A stretch of DNA of 64,000 nucleotides, taken from contig NC_084668.1 in the NCBI RefSeq assembly GCF_028389875.1, forward strand, positions 16,449,993 to 16,513,992, in the 5' to 3' direction. Both the position numbers and the translations under genes were made by a program. This document shows positions 37,281 to 49,567 of the stretch, one piece after another; the stretch's first letter is position 1; every line of letters begins with the position of its first letter. The DNA is from Rhea pennata (lineage: Eukaryota; Chordata; Aves; Rheiformes; Rheidae). The notes below the pieces were generated by a model, which worked only from the letters and a program-made list of their open reading frames with translations, searched no databases and was not told where the DNA came from.

Positions 37281-40031
37281 GTAAGTAAATAGATTACTGA
37301 ATGATAAAAGGATTCAAGCCTTGCTCCCTACTCTCCCTTACCAGTTACTATTTGGCTTTTTTATTGTCTGAAGTAATAAAAGAGAGAGGCATTCTGGTTT
37401 AACACAATGTTATCTTCTAGACATCTGGTTCATATCATTTTTCTGAGTCTTGGTTGTTGAATAAAAATAACTTGAATTTTTTGATCTACATGTCAAACAG
37501 ATTTAATTCCCCCCCCGCCCTTACTGACTGAATATTTCAAGGTTCAACAAGCCTGATCATAGGAAAAAATCTCTGCTGTGCAGGTGCTTCATAGTTTGTT
37601 TAGAGAATTAAGAGTGTTCCAGTGGCTCACGCTTACTTTTCGGTCTGTTTTTTTAAAAGAAAAAAAAGTGCTGTTTAAAAAGAAAATGCTGCAGTTTTTG
37701 TTGTTAATTTGGGGTGTCAGAAGAGTTAAAAAGAGTAACTATGTAGGACACTGGATGAGGTTGAAAATGAAGTTGCCTTTGTTTGGCATAAAAAGGGTGG
37801 CTTTATATTTTTCTCTCCTGTCATCTTGTTCTGGAAAGATTGAGAGATGATACGAGGCAAATACTTCAAGTAAGCTTTTCAAAAGCCTGTCATATTGAAG
37901 CCTGTGATAAATCAATATTGATTTCAGTGGGAACAGGACTAGGCCTGTGTTGAGCACTTTGAAAAACCCGCAGTTGAGTGCTGGTATTTTAGCTTCCCAT
38001 GTGGGTTGCCACACATTTATAATTTAAATGCTTCTGGATTATTTGAAGTGTACCAAGTACAGATGAGAGCAGAGTCTCTGCACCAAGGAGCTTGCAAATG
38101 AAGGGGATGGGTTTTAAAAATTGTGAGGCTTTTTTTTCCCTTAAAGCTATGAAAAGTGTGAGTTCTCTGCAGAAAATCCCTGATGACAAACATAAGACAA
38201 TGTGATCAACAGTGGCTATCATTATAGCAGGGAAAAAAATTACCTGAGGGAAGGGTACTGATTTAAAAGAGTCTTGATCTGAAGTTCTTGTCAGTCTTTA
38301 CACGTAAAAGCAATTATTTTTTAACTTCAGGCTGTTAATTTTGTTTCTCTGAGTAGTATCTTCCTATAAATTTATTTTCTTACACTACAGATGAAACATG
38401 CAGTCGAGCCTAGAAACAGATAATAAACTGAAAGAGTTAAAAATATGCATTATCCAGTTTCTTTCAGTAATAGCGGTTGTAGAGATGAAATCTAACTACA
38501 TACTGTTAAAACAGTGTCACTCAAAATCATTTGTTTGGTGCAGTGGAAGTAGAAAATCTACTTCAGTGGTCTGCCAGACCTCTGCTAAAAACAAGACTTT
38601 CACTTGATGCTCTGCAACTTATTTTTGCAGTGGGAATTTCAAGTGACTAGGTTCAATCTGAAAGTAGCTTATTTTAAAGTAAGGTTTGATGAAATTCAAA
38701 TAGTTTATTAACTAGCTAGGAGGAAATTGTCTTTTTCTTTCTTTCTCTTCCCCTCTCTCCGTTCCTTTTCCTCCCTCTTAAACGCTTCACCACTGGACTT
38801 AAGTGAATTTGTAAGTTTTTGCTGCATATCAGTAAGTTGAAGTATTTAAGAAGGAGAAGCAGGGTGGATCTTGACATACAATTCAGCCCACAAAGCACTG
38901 GATTCATCTGAGTTTTTTCTCATGGATACTTGGAAGGCAAGGTTATCTCTCTCTACAAATGTATGGATGTTGAATGAGTTCAGTGGTTGTCTGTTCTGAG
39001 TCTAATGGAATCTGATGATGCTAGTGAATATCTGTGTTACTGTAGTACCTATGAGTTGGAGTCTTGGGGCAGAGCTTCACTGTTTTTATGCTAAAAATAC
39101 AAGACAAAAATAGTCTTGTTTCTAAGTTATCACAGTTTAGCTGTAAGGATAAAGACAACATATGCATACAGATGACCACAGAAGTGCAAGGAAAAAATGA
39201 GAGAACATTTGTTAGCATGGATATCTATGGTCTTCAATTAACAGATGTAAAATGCTGTGTCCCTTCTCTCTCCAAGCCTTAGCATCATGACAGAGGTTGT
39301 GTTAGTGATTAATAAGATAGGAATGCAGATGGCTTCTTGGAAGCATAAGTCCGTAACTGTGAGATACAGCAGGCAGGTACATAAAGGGTCATGGACTTAT
39401 ATTGTAACAAAGAAAATTTAGTGTTTGGACTAGTTGCTGCCTTGCAATAGTCCCTTCATCACTGTGAGTACAGGGCATTCCTCCTAGAAGAAATTGTGTG
39501 TCAGACACTGGCATGAGACAAGAGGCAAATATTCTAGATCTTTCTCCTTTTCTGCTTACAGAAGCATCTCCAAGCTTTTTTAAGCAACATGCCTTGGATT
39601 AGCTTGCCCCTGTGCTGACAACCTTTTAACTGAAAACGTTGTAGTGACTGTGTGCAACTTACTGCTGAATGTGGTTCTGCATATCACCTGCCCTGGCCTA
39701 GTGAGCCACAGTTTGGGATTGTTGACAGAGGGAGCGTAACACCAGGATGATCCTGGACAGGCATTTGTTCCCCTACTGTTGTGTGCTCCCCCTGTTCCTG
39801 CTATGTTCTCTGTGATGCATCCCACCAGCCTGCTACTGCAGGCCACAACTCTATTTTTTGTCCTTAAGAGCAAAAGCAGAGAATCATTGTTGCATTTAAA
39901 CTTTGAGGTACATGGCTTGTCTGTTGTCTTCTTGTCCCTTCTCTTCCCAAAGCAGCCTGTGCATCTTTAGTCTGTCCATGCTCTTAGTTGTTCTCTCTTT
40001 CTTCCACATCCTGTGTTTTTTTTCTCCCTAG
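37281..40031 (+). other. SMARCAL1: SMARCAL1 intron 3 (phase 1)
   Basis: A GT-AG intron of 2751 bases. It holds short A- and T-tracts and a C/G run at about 37511; no gene is seen. Confidence 0.9.
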
Positions 40032-40292
40032 TCAAAGCAGCAAATCAACTTTCCTCGGTAATTCTGGTACCACTGGAAGGAGAAAATGCTGTGGACTTGG
40101 TGTCAGGCTCTTGTTTCATCAGCAGTGGGACTGATGTGAAATCCCTCTTGAAGATGTGCAACAACTGGAAGAAACCCTCAGCCCTTGTCAAAGGGAAATG
40201 TGTGCTGATCTCCCGCTCCCGGTTTGAGGTTGATATAGGGTATTCTGCAGAAGTGATTGGAGTATTTAAACAGATGAATTCCAGAAATTATG
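40032..40292 (+). CDS. SMARCAL1: SMARCAL1 exon 4: inter-HARP linker and first part of HARP2
   Basis: This 261-base, phase 1-1 exon encodes residues 308-394. Residues 360-394 (VKGKCVLISRSRFEVDIGYS onward to NSRNY) form the start of the second HARP domain and mirror HARP1 in exon 2 (KGKCV, RF-V-IGY-AE, AVFK/GVFK). The domain breaks at the same place as HARP1, just after the Tyr. The acceptor is ttctccctag and the donor TATG|GTGAGT. Confidence 0.96.
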
Positions 40293-42260
40293 GTGAGTCT
40301 GTTGTTCCTTTAATCTAAGGAGGCTGTTTGGGTGCTAGAGTGCTCACTGCTAGAGTGCTGTGAGAGCTACAGAGGAGAGGGGTTGTGAGACCACGTTCAT
40401 CTTTTGAAGTAGACACAAGAGGATGCGCTCTGGTGAAGGTTGTGATATGGTGCTGCACCTCTGTCTTGCACTTTACTCTATACCAGAACTTGTCCTCTTC
40501 TGAGCACACTAGCTGAGATGAAATTTCAGCCCTCAGCATGATTACACTTACTTCAAAAGTGTGATGTGTTGGTAACTGGTCAGCAGTACGAAGGCCAAAT
40601 TCCTGTCTGTTCACTGTGTTACACTCAATCTTATTTATGGGTGAAGGAAACATGCCTTTATAAATGTGCATATATATGTATAGAGAGAGAGAGAGACATG
40701 TAAAAGTGAAGCCAAGAATTTATAGTTACTATAGCAGAAATGTTAACAGTCTAAGTGAAGAACTGTTGTTAGTCTAGATCTAATTATTACAGAAAAGAAA
40801 ATTAATAAGGTAGTTAAAATATTTACATACTATTATTGCAACCTTTATCTGTAATATTGTAATACACAGACTTCTTAATTTCAACTCTTCTCATGGCATT
40901 ATGCCCACCCTTCCACTGTTCCTCTTGTTTCTATCTCTCATTTCTAAGGTAGTTTCACTCTGTTGTTGGGGGTTGGGGTATTATGGTGAATTGTCACCAC
41001 CTGAGCTCTTTGGGAGGGATATGGTGTTCATGTTGATGGTTTCTGCTTTCCCCCTGTCCTAAGATCTACTTGGTCATTTTTATGTTTACTAACACACATC
41101 TAAACTTTTCTTTTTCTTTGTTGGTGTGCTGCTCCAGGTTGCATCCAAATTTACATATGTTAGATACTGTTTCTTTTATCTCTTTATTGCCCCTAAAACC
41201 AGTTTTGGACACCTGCCTGTCAGTGTGTGCGTGGGTTTTTTTTAATTTTTTAATTTTTTTGTTAAACTAACCAGCAGTGAATTGTTTATGGCCATGGGGT
41301 CTCCAGTGCCAAGCCTGCGCCCCATCTGTTATCATCCCATGCCTGTACTCCTCTGTGCTACATTCTGTGTCCCTTCTCTTCAAGGCCTCTTCTATCATAC
41401 CAGGCCTGTGTTTCTCTACACTATATCATTGTGTTAGTCATAAATATCTCATTCTACATAGAATAACTATAACTACTTGTTACTACTATCTACATAAAAC
41501 TATGGTTGTACTACACAAAGATAAATTAGCCATAGACAACTAATCAGTTAGAAATTGCAGTTACAGCTAGATCGAGTATAACAAAGCTACAGGCAACTCA
41601 GGAAAACTTATGACAGAGCAGGCCTGACAAATCTCAGTCCTGAGGCCTTGCAAACTCAGTACAAAGCTATTACTGGCAATAGCAATGCTGTATTGCAGGG
41701 CTTCATAGTTCCAATTGTGCCTCCAGCTGACTCTGGTATCACTTTGCCTTTCCTGGAAATTGCAGGCAGGAGCTATCCAAGCCAAATCTGACCTTGGGTA
41801 TTGACAGTTTGGGCAATTTCCTCTGTACAATGCTGAGAACATCCTTTATAGGGTATGGAGAAACAACTGAAAGTGATTGTATTACTAACTGTAATCAGAG
41901 TTTGTTGAATAATGGATAGGAACCTTCATGTGCGTCTTCGTGCCTTCCCATAGTGAAGAGAAAGTGGTTGCTGAAATCCTTGGGAAGGTAAGTTAATTAT
42001 AGTGGCTTATTTGGGGAACTGACCTTGGCTTCCTCCAGTAATACCAGCACTTCTAGATGTATATCCATACTTTGTCTTCATCACGCTTTTTGTTTAACAT
42101 GAAGACAAAGGGAAGAGAATTGATTACTGGACAGGAGAAGAATTATTTTAAAGCAATTCTAAAATGTAGAGGATATGGATGGATAAGTGTATTCTTATGG
42201 ACAGAAAATTTAGTCTTTTAAAAAACCAGCTTTTGACAATGTTTGTTGTAACTATTGCAG
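40293..42260 (+). other. SMARCAL1: SMARCAL1 intron 4 (phase 1)
   Basis: A GT-AG intron of 1968 bases. It contains a GA microsatellite at about 40683-40695, a T-rich run at about 41237-41261 and an exon-like 34-base segment with good splice signals at 41954-41987 (described in the findings). Confidence 0.9.
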
Positions 42261-42311
42261 ATATGAAGACCAGAAAATGGAGTTTCCTGCTGGAGGACTA
42301 TCCCAAACTAA
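42261..42311 (+). CDS. SMARCAL1: SMARCAL1 exon 5: end of HARP2 domain
   Basis: A 51-base, phase 1-1 exon encodes residues 395-411, D-MKTRKWSFLLEDYPKL, the Trp-Ser-Phe block of HARP2. It is the same length and phase as exon 3, which ends HARP1. The acceptor is actattgcag. The donor CTAA|GTGCGT is weak compared with the other SMARCAL1 donors. Confidence 0.95.
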
Positions 42312-45300
42312 GTGCGTAGCTGCTTTTTCCTAGCAAGGGCTACTTTCTGGGTAGAGAAAAAAATTCTAACCTAATTTGAGCTCACTTTTATTGAGCTAAG
42401 CGTTTTTACTCTGGGGAGATGAGCTGCTAATGAATCACAGAGCAGAAGTCTTCCCATTTTGTCAAATGTTTACACTGTTTGTCTGGACTCAAAACTTCAT
42501 AAATGTGTTATTAATGGCAGTCCTTTAGGGCCCTCATCGGGGGATGACTCTGCTGTGTCAGTTTCAGCACAAATATTCATAGACAAGATTCGTGTCAGGG
42601 AATTTCTGTTCGATTTCTTAGAGCACATGCATGTATCCTTTTTTAAAAAAAATATTAAAAAAGTAATTTTAATTGCCCATAACTTACTGCAGCTCAAATT
42701 GAACTTAAGGGGTTGCAAGAAAACAGACTATTCTCTTCCCGCTTGCCAGATTTGAAGAAGTAGACATGGTGGCTGTCAGGCCTTCATGTCCTTGTAGAAA
42801 TCCTATCTTACTGTCTCCTCAGTGCCAGGCTGCCTGCAACTTTTTGTTCCCTTCTGTGCATACATCAGTTCTGAAGCTGGCAGAGCCACTTCTTGCTCAG
42901 AAGAGAGCACAGTGCAAACACATGTCAGGCAGTTTTATTGCCAATTCATCTTTTAGTTTGCTACAAGATTTTAGTAGTGTGTACAGTTCATGCTGTTTCA
43001 TTTCACATGCAGCAAACTTTCTTTTTCAAGTCAGGGCACTAGGTTTTCAAGTCTACCGATAGATGAACTGGTTGTTACAGAAATCACAGTTACTCTGTAG
43101 GTGCTCACTGCCTAGCTGATTTTGTTCAGCCTTAAGTACTACTGCTAGTAGTAATTGGCTTTGTAGACAGCACACAAGTATTTGGTTTTTAGGTGATGCG
43201 TGAGACAGGTTAGAATCAAGGTTGCTTTCCCATAGCTGATCTGATTGTGAGGCAAACAAGAAACACTACTTGTTTGTCTCATTGAAGTGTGCAGATCTGC
43301 TTGAAGCAGATGCTCTCTGCAGAATTTCATGTTCTTCTAAAATGCTTCAGTGCTAGGTTGGTAGGTGCTTAAGAAGCTTTGCAAAAAAATCTCTTTAGAG
43401 AGCATCATTTTCCCTTTTCAAGTGGAATCAAAGTGCTTAGTGTTGCTACAGTGTTCATTTCAGGGTAGAAGTAGAATAGTAGACTCCTGCCTTTTTGCAT
43501 CTGTACAGGGCTGGTAAAATTGTGACTTACTGAAGTGAAACGCAGAACTGTGTTATTTTAAAAGATGGACGCCACTTTGCAGAACAATCCAATCTCAGCA
43601 GCATGCTCCCAGCACATCTGCTTCTTAGTTTTGTATGTTAAGTTAGTATTGTGCTTTGAGATGATAAGTGTTACATAAGTACTGAGTATTATAATTATTA
43701 TTTACCATTCCAGCTGGCCTGCTGTGTTTATCTTAGTACTTGTGTGAGGATATGTGGCTGCAGAGTTTGATTGGGATAAACTTCAGAAAGATAATAGGCA
43801 AGATACTCTGCACTAGTTCTTAGTGAGCTGAAATGCTGTGGCTTGGAGTAGTATTGCTCCAACATTGGCTTCTGCTTTTATAGGATAATAAAGGGTGTTT
43901 AATAATTGAGTATCTGCATGCTCCTATGAGGTGTGCCTTAGGAATGCTAGTAATAGTTGTAGAGCTGAAAGCCATTCCGTGTGGCTCTGTAGAAAAGGCA
44001 ACTCTATCATGAGGACAAGTGAGTGTGTCTTGGTGGAGACTGTTATGAAACTCCAGGATTAAGGATACTCGTACTCACTAATTTCAGTGAGAATTGATGA
44101 TCTCATACACTTTGGAATAATGAATTTGTTTCACATGTAGTGGGCCTGATCCAGTAGCACATACTAGGCAGTCTGAGCAAACTTGCATCTCCTAGAGCGT
44201 ATAACTCTCGGTCCCATTAGTGCAGCATTTTTCACGTTAGAGGAAATACTCAGAATCACACAGGTTTAAGGAAAACAAAAAAAAAAAAATCTCTGTAGAT
44301 GTTTTTATGCGATCTAGTTGTGAGGGCATTTGAGGCTTCTAGCATGTGCCTTTTTTGAGAAACAGCATTAGCTTTGTGCCTGTTCATTTACCTACTTCAA
44401 AATAACATTTTTTAAAGGCTGGTTGCCATTTGCTGCAGTGATACTTGTTAGCTGGGAACTATTTGTAGAGGTTAATGTCTCTGCCTAGTTCTTCAGACAT
44501 CTTTGTATAAAGGTCACTTCAGTAAAAAATGTCTGCTGGATGATTCATGCTTGTGGCAGATATATCTTAATCACTCTCCGAGCTCATGTACAGAACAATA
44601 GCAACAGAATTATCAGTGAGCAAATTGTAGCAATTATGCTAACACATAGCTCAGTCTGTGAGTGTAATAACAAGTTTGTGCTGTACTTCGGGTGGAGAGA
44701 GTTCCTGCTATTGAAGAAGTATAAATTAAACTGGAAAGTTTAAAAAGTTTGGACTATTGCCCAGCTACAAATTGAAATCTTCTCATATGTATATTTCTTA
44801 GAATTACTTTCCCCCTTCATATAGCAGGGGTCCATTCTACTGCTTTCCTTCTGGAGATAACTAAAATTAAAATATTCAACTGAATTCTGGAGATACGTTT
44901 ACTGGTGGTGTAGTGAGTCCTTATTTCAGTTTGCATAGCTGTAGTTATTTTTGCAAAATGAGTTCTATCTTTCTAGCTTCATATACAAACTGTGCACTAA
45001 ATAAAGCAAAGGTGCTTCCCATAGTAAAGGTTCTGCGCACATTCATTGATGTGCCTCGTGTAGAGATGTCTTGTTTCTCCTTCAGCAGCCAAAGATTGCT
45101 TACCAAATATGATTTCCTGGTCCCAGCTCACTTACTGCATCTTTTAAACTGGTGTTTGTTTTTGTAGAAACTTCTGTTTGGAGTAAGGAGAAATACTTTC
45201 ATCCTTCCGGGGTGGGATAGGAAAGCTGTCAGAGGGGACTGAAATAAGATTGTCTAGAAGAAAAATTGCCCTGATGCTTTGCTGCTTATGATAAAAAAGA

Positions 45301-46171
45301 AAAAACGAGAAGATGAAGGCCCCATGTTTTTGCACAATGGAGATTCCCTTTGGTTTGACTCGAAAAGTTCTGTGCTGCAAATAACGGTGAGGAGCTGCCT
45401 GGGTGAAACCTCAGTAGCGGTAAGAGGTTCAGGTGGTTGCCTGTGGGCTGGTTTAGGCCTGTGAACTGATTCCGTCTGAGGGAATCCTGGTTGAGCCAGG
45501 AATTGCAGTCAGTGCTACATCCCTGAAGGATGGCGAGGTGGTACAAGAGCAGGTTTTGTAAACTGAGATGCTGCCTGTTTTCTTATCTGAATGTGATGAA
45601 TAAGGGATGATGCAGTGGACAGTGAAACCTTTGTGAATTTGGGGAAAAATAGGAGAAAAGAGGTTGCAAAGCTGAATATATGTATGGCCTCCTTTAGGTG
45701 AATGTCTCAGCTTCTGATCACATGCTCAAGGTTGGTAGAGACATCACAGGTGTTTAATGCAAAATCCCAAGGCCAAGATCAAGATGCCTCTGCCTTCTAG
45801 GCACTGGAGAGCTTTTTGTTTAAATCTCTACTTTTATTCCTGAGCAAGTGTGCTCTAAGTTGTGCGCAATGTAAATAATCCAGCTGCAGCTGTACTAGCA
45901 GCAGTCATCTTTGAATGATGGTGTCAGATATTTTTAGTTTTTTATAGCTAAGCCTAAATACAAAGGGAGGAGATATGATTCATCGTGTGATGCTGAAATA
46001 GACTTCAGGGAAAAGGCCAGACTAACATTTGTGCATGATGCAGTGCTTTCTTGATCTGTTTCAGGATAAGAAATGTGTTGTTGATGAAGTCAATAGATGC
46101 ACCATGACGCTGGCAATGTAAGCTGTGTTTATGTTGCCCCTTCTGATAATAAGCTGCTCTGTTCTTTGCAG
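42312..46171 (+). other. SMARCAL1: SMARCAL1 intron 5 (phase 1)
   Basis: A GT-AG intron of 3860 bases with no identifiable gene or well-preserved transposon; an A-tract sits at about 44277-44289. Confidence 0.9.
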
Positions 46172-46355
46172 TGGAAGCGGTACAAAGCCTTGTGTCAGTA
46201 GAAGTGGAGCCACTGCCCAAGGCAGTAATACAGACTTTCGCTACTCAAATAGAGAGAGTTACATCGCAGATGGTGGACTTTCCTGATGCTGACCTTTCAG
46301 TAGTGGACTCCAAAATTGTGACGAGCCTCATGCCCTATCAGCGGGAAGGTGTGAA
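46172..46355 (+). CDS. SMARCAL1: SMARCAL1 exon 6: HARP2-ATPase linker and start of helicase lobe 1
   Basis: A 184-base exon encodes residues 412-472. The segment ending LMPYQREGVK carries the Q-motif-like LMP-Q-GV element that opens the SNF2 ATPase core. Upstream lie LPKAVIQTFATQ and the acidic DFPDADLSVVD stretch typical of SMARCAL1. The acceptor is gttctttgcag and the donor GTGAA|GTATGT; the exon leaves phase 2. Confidence 0.95.
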
Positions 46356-47262
46356 GTATGTCCTGTGTGCATGCAGAGCTAGTTCTTTGCCTAGAACTTA
46401 GTACTCTTCGTTAGTGCATTAGTGCTCTGTTCTCATCCTCTTCTATGGAGGGCTTCACATTTCTACAGTCTCTTGGGTGGTTACACTCTGGGGCTTGGAT
46501 AAGCTTTTGGTGGCTTTTTTTTTTAACAACATACCTAGTCACTTTTCATTTTATCCAACTGCTTGCTTGCTTATTTATTTATTTATTATTATTTTAATAT
46601 TAGCTACATGTGGGAAAGTTTCAGGAAGTGGGACCCATGCTTTGAAAGATTTGAAATGATTAATTGCATGCAAAGAAAACACTTTTAGTGTGCTTACAAT
46701 GTATGTTCAGTAGTTGTACCTACTGATACTAAAATATCATTAATATTATTAGTATTTTCTTAGTCTGACCAGAATGAACTCTAGTACATTCCTTCCATGA
46801 CATTATTCACAGAAATTCTTAAAGTCTTGAGATTACTCCTTGATCAAAGTTTCTAAGAGCTGGACTGAACCATCCTGTTTAGGAGCTTCCAAGATTTGAG
46901 CGAAGACTTGTGTATGTGCATGTGTCTACATGTGTATGTCTGTGTGGCTCGCTTGGTTTAAGACTGAGTGAGAAGGTCCAGGTTAGCTGAAGAATCCAGA
47001 TCACTTCCAAGAGATCCACAGTGTAGATTTAATCTGCAAAGGCATCTGTAGCTTTCTGGTACAATGGAATGGGCTTGTAGACCTTTACTACAGTTGACAC
47101 TATTCACTATGGTGTCATCCATGGTTTGCAGAAGGATTTAAGTGTGTTCTTCCTTCCTTAATCACCTGCCTAGAGCAGGCATGGAGCTCCTTCTAGAAGA
47201 ACTAACTGCAGGAACAGACTTTAAACCATGTCCTGACTCTTTCTTCTCTCTCTTTTTACCAG
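46356..47262 (+). other. SMARCAL1: SMARCAL1 intron 6 (phase 2)
   Basis: A GT-AG intron of 907 bases. It contains a short TTTA repeat at about 46572-46587; nothing else is recognised. Confidence 0.9.
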
Positions 47263-47413
47263 TTTTGCAATTTTAAGAAATGGACGTTTACTTCTTGCGG
47301 ATGACATGGGTTTGGGCAAGACTATCCAGGCAATCTGTATTGCTGCTTATTACCGAAAGGAATGGCCTTTGCTGGTGGTGACTCCTTCCTCTGTGAGGTT
47401 TACATGGGCAGAG
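47263..47413 (+). CDS. SMARCAL1: SMARCAL1 exon 7: Walker A / helicase motifs I and Ia
   Basis: A 151-base exon encodes residues 473-523. It has the ATP-binding motif I, DDMGLGKT, at residues 486-493 with the invariant Lys492, then [20 protein letters not shown] and the motif Ia region TPSSVRFTW. The acceptor is a strong pyrimidine tract, ctctttttaccag; the donor is GAG|GTACTA, phase 0. Confidence 0.97.
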
Positions 47414-49408
47414 GTACTATCAGCTGAACTGTGTGTGGGTGGCCTGGGAGAGGAGGTGTATGGTAGTCATTCTGTGTTGCACTCTGTGTACAGGTTAAAT
47501 AAATTTTAAAAAGTATGTTATGAGGCGAAAATAAAATATCTACCCATTTAGAAACTTGAGAGAGGGGGAATTCCTTGACATTGACTATGTGATATATATA
47601 TATACTTATTGTCTTGTATTGGCTGATTCTTTTTGTGGTCCAACTGATTTGTTGGAAAGGAGGAAAATGGCAGCAAATGTCTCCTTTGACCCAATGCAGT
47701 GAAGATTTGCTTTGTTCCTACAAGTCAGCTGGCTTCAAGGAGGCATTTTACTGATCAGTGCCAAAGACAATAGATGCATGCAAGAAATTAGTGGTTGTAT
47801 CCAAGCCCTTTAGAGCAGGACTTACCAGCACCTCGATGGAATAGAAGCCCTGATGCTGGGATTTTCCCTTCTGTTCAAGAGGCCCCATTATCATCAGTAA
47901 GTGTTGTCATGATACGTCTTTTGGCCTGTCCACTCTATGCTGCGAAGTCCTCTCAGTCCTTTATTGCTTTAATCAGAAACCTCAAAGCCCATAAGGATGG
48001 GAAATGTATGTTCCTGAAAGAAATCACCATGTCATGGTTTGTACAGTGAGGCTGCTGGGTAGTTTGTTTTGGAAGAAAAAGATGAACTGGAAGTTTTAGG
48101 TTAATAATTTCATGCCTGAGCAGGAGAGGATGGAAGATTATCTTTTCCTGGGATGTTGCATTGATGAGAAGTATATTAGTTGGGGGTTTGCTGTTTTTAT
48201 GCTGTAACCTGGTTGTTAGAGTATCTTGACTTGTGTTTTCACGTCTAGTAATGCAACAAAGCTTTGAGTGACAGAAAAAACGTGAAAATTCCTGCAGTTT
48301 CCTGAACAAAGCTAACTATGTTTGAAATGTGAAGGAAAAGAGAGATTTCAAGACCTCTAAATCTCTGGATCAACACCTATACCAGAATTCATGGCTCCTA
48401 TTGAATACCTACTGGGATCAGCTTGCAGCAGTTTCCCGAAATACCGGACACTTGCAGCTTAACTCCTACATCTTGCTCAAAGAGATTTTAAATAGTCCAA
48501 GGTGTTCTTTTTGAACAGTCAATTTTCTTTCCATCTTGCCTGCCCCAGGAGGCTGTTATGGGAAATGTTATGTTAGGACATTTGCTTTAAAATTATTTGT
48601 GTTCCTCTGTGGGTTTGTGAAACATGCAAGTCTTAAGTTATAGCGAGGTGGAAGTAGGTGATGTTTGTTATAGGCTGTAATCTGGGGTAATCTGTAGTAG
48701 GTTTTGGGAAAGATGTCCTGCTTGTGTGTGGGGAGATGTTGTTTTGAATAACTATCACCATATGTATTTCAGTTGCTGTCACAGAGCGGTTAGCTGTTGA
48801 GGTGTCAGCTTGATAGCTTGATTTTTTTTTTTTTTTTATTTATAGCGGGAGGGGTAGTAGATTTTTCTTTTTATTTATTTTTTTTTTAAAAAAAAGACAA
48901 AACAGGAAGAGTTGTATTTCACTGTCACTGTGGAGTAAACGCTGCTGCAACGTGAAGTATTTACTGCCTAGAAGTCTGTATCTCACAGCCTGAAGTCCCC
49001 TTTTGAATGGAAAAACTGTAAATGTCCCTGCCAGTAGTGGTCATCGCATTCCTATTCTGGCTCTGAGTATTGTGAGTAAAATTGTCAGGAGGTTACGCAC
49101 ATTCCTACTGCAGATCAGAATTCTTTTTTCAGTAAGAAGTAAGAATAAACATTGTTCAAGTCTTCTAGTTTCAAAAGGTGGATTTGGCTTTATAGCTTGG
49201 GTTTTGTGCTTGAGCTTCCTGCTACTGATGGTGTTGGTTTAGGAAGACTTTACCCCTTCTGTGCTCCTGGCTGATCTTTAATTGTGGGTAGGGGGCCCCA
49301 TGTTCCAAGCATTCATCAGGGGGCCAAGTTATAATTTATGAAGGGTTTGGGGATCCTGACAGAGCACATGAGAACTGGAATGCAATTAATCACTCTTTTC
49401 TCCTGCAG
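47414..49408 (+). other. SMARCAL1: SMARCAL1 intron 7 (phase 0)
   Basis: A GT-AG intron of 1995 bases with a TA repeat at about 47591-47603 and T-rich tracts at about 48823-48890. Confidence 0.9.
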
Positions 49409-49567
49409 GCATTTCACAGGTGGCTTCCATCCTTGAGTCCAGGTAGCACCAATGTCATAGTGACTGGCAAAGACAATCTAACAGCAAGCTTGATTAATAT
49501 TATCAGCTTTGACCTCCTCAGCAAGATGGACAAGCAACTCAAAGGCACTTTCCAAGTAGTTATTATT
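49409..49567 (+). CDS. SMARCAL1: SMARCAL1 exon 8: helicase lobe 1, between motifs Ia and II
   Basis: A 159-base, phase 0-0 exon encodes residues 524-576, from [11 protein letters not shown] through VIVTGKDNL and [10 protein letters not shown] to QVVII. The last residues are the hydrophobic strand immediately before the Walker B motif, which is on the next exon. The acceptor is tctcctgcag and the donor ATT|GTAAGT. Confidence 0.96.
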
